This document shows, piece by piece, positions 46,681 through 56,982 of a stretch of 64,000 bases of DNA. The stretch is from Cladorhizidae sp. MBARI D1340-BT2. Its lineage: Eukaryota; Porifera; Demospongiae; Poecilosclerida; Cladorhizidae. A model generated the notes under the pieces. That model saw nothing but the letters and a program-made list of their open reading frames with translations. It was not told the DNA's origin and made no database searches. The stretch is taken from assembly GCA_028752905.1 (NCBI GenBank), contig JAQNBH010000013.1, positions 42,982,071 to 43,046,070 of the forward strand, written 5' to 3'. Position numbers and translations under genes: made by a program. The first letter of the stretch is position 1; each line of letters begins with the position of its first letter.

Positions 46681-47825
46681 GACATCGCATTCCCAGAATG
46701 TAGTTAGAGAAGTGCTCGTAGGACTAGATGCTTGCCAACACCTCTTTCTCTATTTGTGTGTGTCTGCACTCGGTCTCCATAGCAATCTGGAGGCATAGCC
46801 ACCACTGGTTTCCAATCTTCTGCACTGGCTTGGAGTAATACTGCTCCAAGTCTGAAGATGAAGTGTCAGTGGAACTCTTTGTTTCTGCTTTGGGGATGTA
46901 AAGGGAGAGCATTTTTGGTCTCTGACTTGAGAGAGAAGGCCTGATGTTGTGGATCTCCCCATAGCCATGCAACATTCTTTCCAAGGAGCTGCCTTGGGGG
47001 TCATGTCAGATCCACTATTGGGGGAGGGAGAGAATCTTCCCAGCTGGTTTACCATCCCCATGAAGTGCTGGAGCAGCTCGGGAATGCTCTCTGGTGCCTT
47101 CATCTTGGCAGTGGCTGTCATCTTTGAGGGGTGTGGTTGTCTTCCTCGCTGACAATGGCTGTCATCTTTGAGGGGGTGGTTGTATTCCTCGCAGGCAGTG
47201 GCTGTTGTCTTTGAGGGGTGTGGTTGTATTCAGTGGCCGTCATCTTTGAGGTGTGTGGTTGTATTCATTGCTGACCAATGAGATTTCCGAGGAATGTCAT
47301 TTTTGGTTGAAGAAATTTGCACTTGTCTTTGTTGGATGTTCCCCCAGCAACTGCTATCCTTTGGAGTGCTGCTGGCAATCTAGTATCATGTTCTGTTTAG
47401 TCTTCCCCAAACACGAGCACACCATCCATAAAGCAGATAACTCCCTCTAGTCCGGACAGTATTTCACTCACCTGCTTTTGGAAGTACTTGGGTGCACTAC
47501 ATATACCAAAGGGGAGTTTGTTGAAGGCGTCCCTTCCAAATGCTGTTATGAATGTTGTGAGTAGTTGTGATTCCTCTGCCAAGGCTATCTGCAAGAATCC
47601 CAAGTCAGCGTCGAGTTTGCTAAATAACTTTGCTCCTGATTATTGTGTTAATGTCTCTTCCACCTTGGGTAGAGGACACACCTCCCTGAGAACACTGGTG
47701 TTCAGGGCTTCAAGTCGACGAAAATTCTAATTTGGCCAGATCTCTTTGGGACCGCAACCATCCCACACACCTAGTGGTTGGTTTCTCCACTTTGGATATC
47801 ACTCCTAGTGGTTCCATTCTGTGTA

Positions 47826-48099
47826 GTTCCTGTTTAACCCTGTCATGTAGGGGTAGTGCCACATTTCTGGCTGTGAACATGCTTGGGGCTCTGTTTAACC
47901 CTGTCATGTAGGGGTAGTGCCACATGTATGGCTGTGAACATGCTTGGGGCTCTGTTTAACCCTGTCATGTAGGGGTAGTGCCACATGTCTGGCTGTGAAC
48001 ATGCTTGAGGCTCTGTTTAACCCTGTCATGTAGGGGTTAGTGCCACATGTCTGGCTGTGAACATGCTTGAGGCTCTGTTTAACCCTGTCATGTAGGGGT
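47826..48099. repeat. 61/62-bp minisatellite, about 4-5 units
   Basis: The counterpart of the 54-unit array at 17072-20424, at the same point of the same retroelement. It is cut off by the LTR at 48100. Confidence 0.93.
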
Positions 48100-48238
48100 T
48101 AGATAATAAGGGGTCACCCTATTTGAATGCAAGTGGAACTCGATCGAATAATGATATCGCATATAACAATGTTAAGCATAACTGAAGTAATAAGGTAAGG
48201 GTCATTAGTTATATAGGTTCAACGTTCAATGTTCTCTA
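48100..48238 (-). repeat. 3' LTR
   Basis: Boundaries come from where similarity to 53149-53287 stops on both sides. Only a few differences between the LTRs, including one-base indels. Confidence 0.9.
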
Positions 48239-48291
48239 TCTCCTCCCAAGTCTTTAGCACATGAGTCAAGGGAGTGGGTGGAAGACTGATG

Positions 48292-51200
48292 TTATTTGAG
48301 TGTATAATCCTCACTCCTTTGCCATTCCGGGGGTCTCCTTATTCTAGTTGATCTCCTGAGTTTGGCAGGTGGAGATTTAGTTGGGGATGGAATCAAGGAT
48401 GGAGGTGAAGAGGTGACCGGCGTTGGTAGTGGGGGGGATGGCTGTAGCTCCAGTGGTGGTCGTGTCATTACCATTGGGGTGGTCCTGGTGGGGGTGCCAA
48501 TATCTGGTGGTGGAGGATAGATCATTGGGTTAGTAGTGGAAGTCTCCGGTGATGAGATTGGACAGTTAGGTAATCCAATGGTAGTGGAGGTGTGGTGTGG
48601 TGTGTTCTCTGCTACAAGATCCGGTGGAAGGAGGGTGAGATCTTCCAAGATGGTTCGTTTTGGTTTAGAGTCATAAACAGGTTTGTATTTTCTCAGGAAC
48701 TTCCTGTTCCTGAGGGTAATTCTGCCACTCCCATCCACTTTGATGGAGTATTGATGGTATTGGTGCACTTCTATAACTGTCCCAGTCTTGTCCTATTTGT
48801 TAGGGTTGGGTCCAGTCTGGTTTTGTATTCTGACTTGGTCACCGATGTGGAAGGGTGGGAGAAGTTTGCTTCCATTTTTCATGATTAACCATATGCCTGT
48901 TTCTCAAAGCTTCCTCTCTGGCTAAGAGTGATTCCCTCCATGTTTGGTGAGGGTGGTACTTGCCAGGGAGGATAGGCTCTAGTTGGTCTCCTGAAGATGC
49001 ACATGGCTGGGGATAACTTGGTGTCCTGATCTGGTGTATTTCGGTATTGGAGGATGGCTCGTTGGAATGTGTCGACATTGATATCTCCTTTGGGTCCCAC
49101 ATTATTAGTGATGAGTCTCTTGATGGTTTTTACTTCAATTTCAGCTCTGCAATTGCTATGAGGAAAGGCAACTGAACTCAGTCTGTGATGTATCCCCCAT
49201 TCGGCCAAGAATTGTCTGGTGGTATGGGCTATGAATTCAGGGCCTCCATCGGAAGTTAACTCGTCTGGTATGCCAAAGGTAGCAAAGGTTCTTCTCAGGG
49301 TGTTGATGGGGCCTAGGGCACCATTGGTGGATCTTTCGACGATTGGCCAATTGGAATAGCGGTCCACAATCACCAAGTAGTTGAATCCTGTGTAGTGAAA
49401 AAAATCGGTGCAGATGCACTGAAACGGGTATGCAGATAGGATGGGTGGTGTTGGAGGCATTGCAGCCTGGGATGGGTCCATCCTATTGCAGTGGTTGCAT
49501 TTGGCTCTGGTAGCATGGATGTCGTTGGTAAGTCCAGGCCAGAAAATAGAAGATTCAGCTCTCAAGATCATGGATGAAGTACCCTGATGGGCAGCATGTA
49601 GTACTGTAAGACAAGGAACTCTCAGTGAGGGTGGGATGACTATCATGTCCTTGTAGACTATCACCCCGTCTACACTGTAGAGATGTTTCCTGAAGGGGTG
49701 GTACTCCCTTAGTGATGTTGGGAGAGTGTGTTTTTGGTCTGATAGTCCTTCTTCAATTGTAGAGAGTAGTAGGTTCATGGTGTTGTCGGATGACGTGGCT
49801 GTCTGAACATCCTCCCAGTTGATGGTTTGTATGGAGTTGAGGGATGAGGCAATTGATGCTGTCAACGTTTCTTCGGTGTTGTTTTGCTGGTTCTCCATGC
49901 AGATGCCAGCAATCAGCTCTAGGGGTATTTGGAGTGGTGGTTTCATGATGACATCTGCTATATTATGTATGTCATCTGGTAAGAGCAACTCCTCTGGGTT
50001 GTGATCACTTGTGGGGTGCCTTGACATTGAGTCTGGGGCTCTGTTTTTTGTACCAGGGATGTGGGCCATCCGAAACTGATATCGGAGGGTTTTCTCCTTT
50101 AGGTTTCTGAGCCTGGTATTGCTGATGTGGTCAAGGGATCTGTCACCGAAGATTTTCAGAAGAGGTCTGTGATCCACAACAATAGTGAGGTCCTTGCAGC
50201 CAAGGACGAAGTGTCTTGCCTTGTCCAAGGCATCAGCGACGGCCAGAGCTTCACCCTCAATTGGGGCATACCTGGACTCAGCAGGGTGCGTGAATCTGCT
50301 GCCAGAGTGATCTTCCATCCCTGTTTGCAGTAGAAGAGGTCGTTGGAGGGACAGGAGCAGTGCTTCTGAAATAGCACGTTGGTTTCGATTTGTCGAAGAT
50401 TCTCACCCCTTTTTCAATTTCTTTAGTGATGGTAAGCTTGGACTGTTCGAATGCCTCTTGTAAGTTGTCATCCCAGTGGAACTTTTTGCTTGGCTTGAGG
50501 AGGTCCCTGAAGGGAAGCATCTGATTTGCCATGCTGAAGGCATAAGAGACTTGATTGACTAGTGCAAACCAAGATCTGATGTCTGTGAGGTTGGTGGGGA
50601 CCGGGAATTCTGAGATGGCTTTGAGGTATTTTTGACAGGGGCAAACTGTGTCGTTTGTGGATTTCGAAGCCTGCAAACTCTACTTCGTCCATGGCAAATT
50701 TGAATTTTTCTGGGTTCAGAGTGATGCCGTTTCGTCCACATACGTCGAGCCATTGGGATGCTTGGAAGAAGCTGTCTTCGATTGTATCTGCCCATAGAAG
50801 GATGTCATCGATGCACTTTGTTTTGGCTGGGAAGGTTGATACCATTCCATCGTATCTCCTTGAGTATCCGTCGCCAGATGCAATGTAGCCCTGTGGGACT
50901 GTGAGTTATCTGTATCGTCCCCATGGGGTAATGAATGTAGTGTAGTGCCTATTATCCCTGTGTAGGGGGACACTATGGTACCCATTCCAGGCATCGAAAA
51001 CTGTTTTCTTTTTGTTGTGTGGTACAGAGCGGGCTTGGTGGAACGGTGATTGGGTATGATGGGTTTCCCTGGTTGCATGGGTGTTCAGTGATTGAAGATC
51101 GATGGTTCTTCTCGGTTTGCCATTCTTTTTGGCACAGATGACCATCCTGTGGCACCATGTGACTGGTTCACCAATGGGGACAGGTTCTAAGACGCCCAGC

Positions 51201-51988
51201 CTGACATCCCTCTCGAGTCCAGCCTTGACATCGTCCTGCCAGTGTAGTGGAACAGGTATAGGTGAATGATGATCGGTTGGGGTAGCATTGGGGTTGATCA
51301 TCAGCCTCATGGGTGGTCCCTCCATCAATGGTAGACACTGATGCTCACACACATTGAATGTACTGGCTCGATAATGATCAAGTAAGTATTGTTGGAGCTT
51401 CTCTCGGTTCTCCTCTGTGGCTGTGTATGGTAGTGCAGGAGGAGGAGGCTGGGGGTTAGTCCTTTTTGGGCAGTCACATCCTTGGACGGGATGGCTGCCA
51501 GCAGTTGCCGTGGTGGCATTGGTGGACTGTATCATATTAGCCCCATTGATCTCCACACCCATTTTCGGGAATTGGGTTGATATAATCCCTAGGTCTGTGC
51601 AAGCTTCCCTGCTGAGGAACAACTTGTCCATGTTATTGGTAATGTATACCATTTGCCTGGTGGTTACATCTCTCCCAGTGTTGTCCTTTCCCGACAGTCG
51701 GAGGATGGTAGCCCCCAGGATGTTGATGTTGTGGTTGTCAGCAGCATGCATCTTCAGACGCATGAGATCTTTGTCGGTTAACCCAAGTCTCTGGATGACC
51801 TTAAGCCCAGCTAAGCAACTTTGACAGCCTGTGTCTGCCATGGCATAAGTTAGGATCTGGCTCTGGGGGGTATTTAGTTGCAGCCCAAAATGCTCATAAT
51901 CTTCCCTTCGCACGCACATGGATAGCCTAATGAATGGTTGGGATCTGGATTGCCTTTTAGACCATTTGCCAGTGGATTGGTCATACAC
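48292..51988 (-). pseudogene. pol of Ty3-type element (protease-RT-RNase H-integrase)
   Basis: The frame from 51988 has a protease motif YAMADTGCQSCLAG, then RT up to FITPWGRYR. A TAA at 50906-50908 interrupts it, and the same frame resumes with the catalytic CIDDILLW. At least two frameshifts occur between 50700 and 50320. An open 477-codon frame (48885-50318) gives RNase H (VVDHRPLL, IPGTKNRAPDSMSRH) and integrase with HHCC (C-x2-C in KCNHCNR), D in CTDFF, D in TSDGGPEF and E in CRAEIEVKTIK. The C-terminal part continues at 48292-48768. It overlaps gag by 115 bp in a different frame, suggesting ribosomal frameshifting in the parent. Confidence 0.85.
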
Positions 51989-53025
51989 ATGACCATTTGG
52001 TCTAAGGTGGCATTCTTATCTCTCATCTCAGACGTGTCCCACATAAGGTGTGGAATAGCATTCTCATGCTCGCCTTCTATCCCATTCCTGTCTGGTTTTG
52101 GGTCATTCTTGCTTCTGTACATCTTTCCAAAGTGGTTATCCCTGCTGCAGTGGCTACATACGGCACCAAATGCCGGGCAATCTCTCCTCCGTATTCTGGT
52201 TGGTGCGCTTTTCCCATGGCCCATCGACCCACAGTAGGTGCATACTTCTTGATCCTTTGGCGGAGGGCCTTTCTCTGCAGTTCTTTTCTGGCGCCTGTAG
52301 GAGCTTCCCGTTACTGCATCTGTCGCGTGTGGTAGTAACAGTCTAGACGCTGATCTCTTGCCTGCTTCCTTGGCTTCCACATATCTGAGGACCTGCTCCA
52401 GTGTCATGTCCTGGTTCTTGTTCCCTAGCAGGTCCATTTGAATCTCAGGGTCATCCAACCCTCTGCACAACACATCTCTTAAGATGGTCTCCGTGTAATC
52501 AATGTTGGAGTCGCATCCGGTGCACAGCTGGGTGTACTTGCAGACACTGGCTTGGCCACGGAGCCTGGCTCCAAATGCCCGGATGGGTTCATCGCGGTCC
52601 TGCTTGAGGTTGTGCAGGGTCACTCTGGCTACCATTGTATTCTCCTCCCTCACTGCTAGCTCCCTCATTGCTGCAAATACTTCTTCTTCCCTCATTCTGG
52701 TCAGGGTACCTCCTTGGTTTCTGGTGAGGTCTTTCCTCAGCTGCTTATCACAACACTCTAGCAGTTGGATGATCTTGTCAGTGCCACCCAACCTTGTTGC
52801 CCTGGCGTAGTCACTCCACCTGGATTTAAAGTATAGCCACTCCTCGGTTGTGCCAGCTGATGAGATACTTGGCCTTTTCACCTTCTCAGCCCTGGCAGCG
52901 GGGGTGTTATCGTTGGGTTGCTTATGGCTGGTCGCATGGACCGTTATGAGTGCGGCAGCCAGCACTGCTTCCACCTCGGGTGTTTGATACTCACAACCTT
53001 CGATCGGGCATCGTATCGATGGCAT
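51874..53025 (-). CDS. gag-like protein of Ty3-type element
   Basis: A 383-residue intact frame. The N-terminus has a C2H2-like finger (RCPIEGCEYQ...H..SH). The middle is a retrotransposon gag fold (WLYFKSRWSDYARATRLGG, FGARLRGQASVCKY). The C-terminal third has two Cys/His clusters (CTYCGSMGHGKS and CSHCSRDNHFGK), expected for RNA binding by nucleocapsid. It is the only complete mobile-element protein frame of this copy. The start at 53025 lies about 125 bp inside the 5' LTR. Confidence 0.8.
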   Translation of the reverse strand: MPSIRCPIEGCEYQTPEVEAVLAAALITVHATSHKQPNDNTPAARAEKVKRPSISSAGTTEEWLYFKSRWSDYARATRLGGTDKIIQLLECCDKQLRKDLTRNQGGTLTRMREEEVFAAMRELAVREENTMVARVTLHNLKQDRDEPIRAFGARLRGQASVCKYTQLCTGCDSNIDYTETILRDVLCRGLDDPEIQMDLLGNKNQDMTLEQVLRYVEAKEAGKRSASRLLLPHATDAVTGSSYRRQKRTAEKGPPPKDQEVCTYCGSMGHGKSAPTRIRRRDCPAFGAVCSHCSRDNHFGKMYRSKNDPKPDRNGIEGEHENAIPHLMWDTSEMRDKNATLDQMVMCMTNPLANGLKGNPDPNHSLGYPCACEGKIMSILGCN

Positions 53026-53148
53026 CTTCGGACCATGCGGCGATGCTCTTTAATTGGGAAAATCGCTCCTTTTCACCTTCCTCGTCGAAATGGCTCGTCT
53101 TTATGGCCTGGGGCACTTTCTTTAGCGACTACTGAGTTATGCTTAACA

Positions 53149-53287
53149 TAGATAATAAGGGGGTCACCCTATTTGAATGCAAGTGGAACTCGATCGAATA
53201 ATGATATCGCATATAACAATGTTAAGCATAACTGAGTAATAAGGTAAGGGTCATTAGTTATATAGGTTCAACGTTCAATGTTCTCTA
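53149..53287 (-). repeat. 5' LTR
   Basis: Partner of 48100-48238. Just inside it the sequence TTATGCTTAACAT forms an inverted repeat with ATGTTAAGCATAA within the LTR; a normal tRNA-type primer site starting TGG was not seen. Confidence 0.88.
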
Positions 53288-53374
53288 CCTACAGCTATGC
53301 AATGCACATGTGTATGTAATACATGTATATTGCAGTCCCATAGGCTGGAGGGGGGGGGGTGGTCTGACCTACTG

Positions 53375-53690
53375 TACCCCTGCTTGCTTGTGCTCATGTC
53401 CTCCCCTCACCTGCTTGCCTGTACTCATGTCCTCCCCTCCCCTGCTTGCCTGTGCTCATGTCCTCCCCTCCCCTGCTTGCCTGTGCTCATGTCCTCCCCT
53501 CCCCTGCTTGCCTGTGCTCATGTCCTCCCCTCCCCTGCTTGCCTGTGCTCATGTCCTCCCCTCCCCTGCTTGCCTGTGCTCATGTCCTCCCCTCCCCTGC
53601 TTGCCTGTGCTCATGTCCTCCCCTCCCCTGCCTGCCTGTGCTCATGTCCTCCCCTCCCCTGCTTGCCTGTGCTCATATCCTCCCCTTCCG
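53375..53690. repeat. 31-bp minisatellite, about 10 units
   Basis: Same unit as 5893-6118. The 90-180 residue Cys/Pro-rich frames across it are artefacts. Confidence 0.94.
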
Positions 53691-54700
53691 TACTTGTGTA
53701 TTCTTACTTGTGGAGTAGCTAATGCTACACCGGCATGGGTATCATTATGTGGGTGCATGGTGAACCGTATCAAGCTTGCTCTAGTCAGTGAGGGCAGGAA
53801 GACTTGGATCTGGGAAGTGTGCGTCTCTCTCCACTGCCATACATAGAACAATGCCCAAGTCTACAGGATGTCGTTGGGTGGTTTTCAGCTGAATCTTTCC
53901 CCCTTTTTCTTCTTCTTCTCCTTTTTTTCTTTTTTCCTTTTGTTGGTTTGTAGCTTTCTTCCCTTCCTCCTAATGTTTCCACCGAATGCTTTCGGTTTTC
54001 ATTAGACAAATGGAAATCAAACGAGCAAATGCAACACGTTCACACTCACTGGGGATGTGTTTTGGACGAAATGCTTGCCATTCGTGACTTTCCTGAATGC
54101 TCGAGTTCTCTAAGCATGGCAATGTATGAGATACCCGACTGTGGGTGTGGCTTTACGTACATAGTTTTGGGAGTTGAGACACAGTAGTCGGGCAGCTGCA
54201 GCCCTACAGTATATCTTGTCTGAGGCACTGATCCTTAGGTACAAGCTGGGTATGGAGGACATCATTCATGATCACTCTGATGAACACCAGAGTGTTCGGT
54301 TGAAAGTCTGGAACCACCCCTGCCCCACCCGCCACACCATGCCCCGAACACTGGACTAAAACTATAGGTTCTTGCCCACCTAATATTGGATAGGGATAGG
54401 ATCAGGAGGGTGGGAACTTTGGACTTGCATAGTCAAGCCCAGGGTTGTCGGCGACACCCCCCCGGTGGACACTCTCATTGTATGTCTGTCCTCTCCCGCA
54501 TTGTGTGGTCTGCTGTCTGAGCCTAGAGAGAGTCAAACCATTTGTGTCCATAAAATATTATTTCTGAGAAGCTAATTGTTTGGGATAGCATGCCCACGGA
54601 CCACCAGATTGGACGGAGGTGCTCAGCTGCCCACCAAACAGATTCACCCACGCCCCTGGGTAATGGTCCACTTGGAGAAACAGTGCCCCAGGCAAGAACC
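53690..54700. other. unassigned interval
   Basis: No protein recognised. A pyrimidine tract is at 53895-53945. Around 54050-54350 the base composition is more gene-like and short frames read RDFPECSSSLSMAMYEIPD or RYKLGMEDIIHDHSDEHQS, but no family match is apparent and stops intervene. Confidence 0.35.
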
Positions 54701-54985
54701 AGGCTAAGTCCTTGTATTGTGGTGATGCTGGGCCTCAGGACTGACCAACCAACTGTGCTCTCCTATGGGGGGCATGGTTTAGGGTGGGGCACTCACCTGC
54801 ACAGAGCACACACCATTGCTGGCCTTCTCTCAGCATGAGGAGTGTGAATGCTTATATTAATCAACCTTTAGTCTGTTCATGGACAAATTTCGGCCATCTT
54901 GTTTCTGGACCTTTTCTTCTGTCCTTTTCTAAATTTGAGTATTGAGAGGATTCAAAACCTTTTTGCAAGCTTAATTATAGTGTGG
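54700..54985. repeat. 106-bp repeat (1 unit) and repeat R3
   Basis: Third locus of the 106-bp unit, here single and slightly deleted, followed by R3. This marks the left side of duplicon copy C. Confidence 0.8.
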
Positions 54986-55078
54986 TTCAGAGTACACAAA
55001 TAATTGATGCCAGTTAATTAATGTTTGATGTGCTCCATACAGAAAATCATTCTTGATATATAGCTCAAAAGATAGGTA

Positions 55079-55620
55079 CAGTAGGATGTCGGTCATCCGG
55101 ACAGGTTGGGACCGGAAGGTGTCCGGATAACTGAAATTTCTGGATAACTGAAGTCACTAATTGTACACAAATGTGTACATGAATATAATGTTAAAAGAGT
55201 GAATGTACACATGTATAATGTGCATTAGTCATGTTTACAGTGCATGTAATCACTGATTTTTGTCTGTTTTTGTGTTTCATATCTCTTCTTCACTGCTTCC
55301 ATGAAAAGGCCATTAATTAGCACTGTAGCATTCATGGGTACACGAGGTTGCTGTTCCAGGTACAGCAGGACAGTTTCAAATGCCTGGCAAGCCTTCCCAG
55401 CATCCATAGCTTACTTAGCAAGAAATGAGCAGCTGCATCTCAGCACATGCAGATCATGTGTTGATTAGTACCCTCATGTGATGATTGTTGCTTGGGACCA
55501 AAGTACATGTAGGCTACACTGTACTGTACATGTACAGTGTATGTAGCTACATGTACACCTGTTCTGGTTAACTGAAGTTTCTGGATAACTGGAGTCCGGA
55601 TAACTGCTGACATCCTACTG
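55079..55620 (-). mobile_element. non-autonomous Tigger/pogo derivative
   Basis: Begins CAGTAGGATGTC and ends with its inverted copy GACATCCTACTG, flanked by TA on both sides (55077-55078 and 55621-55622). This is the expected target duplication and terminus of Tc1/mariner-pogo elements. A longer imperfect repeat includes TCCGGATAACTG. The inside (55225-55407, minus) encodes AFETVLLYLEQQPRVPMNAT and KKRYETQKQTKISDYM, like the C-terminal tail of Tigger/jerky-type transposases. It is therefore an internal-deletion derivative. Length 542 bp. Confidence 0.85.
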
Positions 55621-55693
55621 TATCTCTCTTTTGATACTAAATGCTACAGCAATTTGAAATTTGATTATTGAGAAGGTGATTATGATGCCTTTG

Positions 55694-55718
55694 CCCCCCC
55701 CCCCCCCCCCCCCCCCCC
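55694..55718. repeat. poly(C) run, 25 bases
   Basis: An uninterrupted C homopolymer. The preceding and following sequence (55622-56150) shows no gene. Confidence 0.9.
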
Positions 55719-56149
55719 AGACCACCTGTTAACCTGCTAAAACCACATTGATGGCTAATCATTGTGTGTAAGTTTGTGTGTATATAATTAAAACTTGTGG
55801 CTTTAAAAAAAATCATCACAGCCTACACCCCCTCCCTGCAACTGCTGGAGCCACCTCTTTTATTTCCTCCAATGGAGGTTCAAAAAAGTTCAACTACCCT
55901 ATATGGGGTGTGCACTAAATGAAGGTGAATACGATTTGAGGGCGTACATAATTTATCCCAAACCCAGGCTAGCCTGCTAGGCATGTGTGAATCATTTAGC
56001 CTCGGCACTGGCTCCTTCCAGGCCCTATTGGGCTTCACCCAACCACAAAACAAGACTGTAAAATGGAGGCCAGGGCCCTAGCCCAGTTGGAAAGAAAGGT
56101 TTTGCTAGTCCTCAGTCATGGACTAGTATTTCATTAGTTTCCAGTTGCT

Positions 56150-56982
56150 CCGTGTCATCAGTCAGGTCCGTGAAAGGGTCTCTTGAATCCTGACCTTCTG
56201 AACTTTGCAGTTTGGAAGTGAGCTCTGCAATTTGTGGTGTGGCTTCAGCTGCCACCTCTCCATGCATTAGGAGGATAATTGCACCATCTTTGCCTCCATC
56301 CTCCTAACATTCTGCACCTCCAGCTTCAAATTTAACCTCATCTGCACACACACAAGATGAGTGCATGTTGCCAAGACAATTCAAGGGAAAACTCTGTTTT
56401 GTTCAGACCTCATAATGGACAGAGACTATTGGAGGAGAAAGAATGTTGGAGGGAGAATTCCATTCAAGGTATATAATAATGAAGAGAGAGCTCTACCTCC
56501 ATATATCTCACCACCTGTTTGGAGACAAAAAGGCTCTCCCTTGTGGCTACTAGCCCACATACACATACCAGTGTGTTTCCTAGGCTACACCTGAATCAGG
56601 TCTAGTGGATGGCATGGGACATGTAGTGTGCAGTAGGCCTGGGAGAGTTCTCCTTATCTGCTTGGACAATACATATGTATGGCTGCATGACTACCACTCT
56701 CCTCTCTCTACAGCATCAAAGAAAGTTGAGACTATAATATATTTACACATCTTATGTGTAGTACTGCCTTACTACCAACATGTGACACAATCCCAGTCTT
56801 GTCTCTGCACATGTGCAATACCAGATGACACACCCTCTTTTGTGGGTGCAGCATTACATCACCAGTCATGAATATAATTAAGGCCACACCCGATTTGCAC
56901 TGTTTCCTGTAGCTCTTGTGTCTGCTGAAGTTCTGTATCTAAAGTGTTTCTCAACTACTAGTTCTCTCTAAACATTGCAACC
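56150..56982 (+). promoter_or_regulatory. 5' flank of TRIM gene C
   Basis: 56160-56280 matches 5778-5870 (GTCAGGTCCGTGAAAGGGTC). From about 56470 the sequence is nearly identical to the flanks of TRIM genes A and B, so the LINE present in those copies is absent here. TATAATTA at 56873-56880 is again 110 bp before the ATG. Confidence 0.5.

Larger units (their letters stand above)
44894..47826 (-). pseudogene. Ty3-type pol relic (RT-RNase H-integrase), copy B
   Basis: Minus strand from 47826: HDRVKQELHRMEPLGVISKV (RT start), NKLPFGICSAPKYFQKQVSE with FMDG where a DD box is expected, MVNQLGRFSP, and RNase H up to LETDHKP. A 67-bp array follows. RNase H then resumes with KPLLGTKYLDRVPPRVLRF (46400-46480). 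Next are KHLVKVCEHVQRNSLPEVDH (HHCC region), a 57-bp array, KKYILIVDYCSRYLEVIKL (45610-45690, integrase core), CNEFAEIAKSYDFCHVT, and a C-terminal GHIYLVNTSRGLVRRN (45060-45110). The order RT-RH-IN is that of ordinary Ty3/gypsy elements. Frameshifts and arrays make it inactive. Confidence 0.85.
48100..53287 (-). mobile_element. Ty3-type LTR retrotransposon, nearly complete
   Basis: Two 139-bp LTRs (48100-48238 and 53149-53287) are nearly identical. On the minus strand they start TAGAGAACATTG and end TTATTATCTA. A purine tract (complement of TCTCCTCCC at 48239) precedes the 3' LTR. Between them lie gag, protease, RT, RNase H and integrase in the ordinary Ty3 order. Few-difference LTRs indicate a young insertion, although pol has one nonsense codon and some frameshifts. 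It sits in the 61/62-bp array on its left. No target duplication is obvious on the right. Confidence 0.9.

Noticed and set aside
54046..54359. Candidate host exon around 54050-54350
   Set aside because: Composition looks gene-like on both strands, but stops interrupt and no domain or clear splice pair could be identified.
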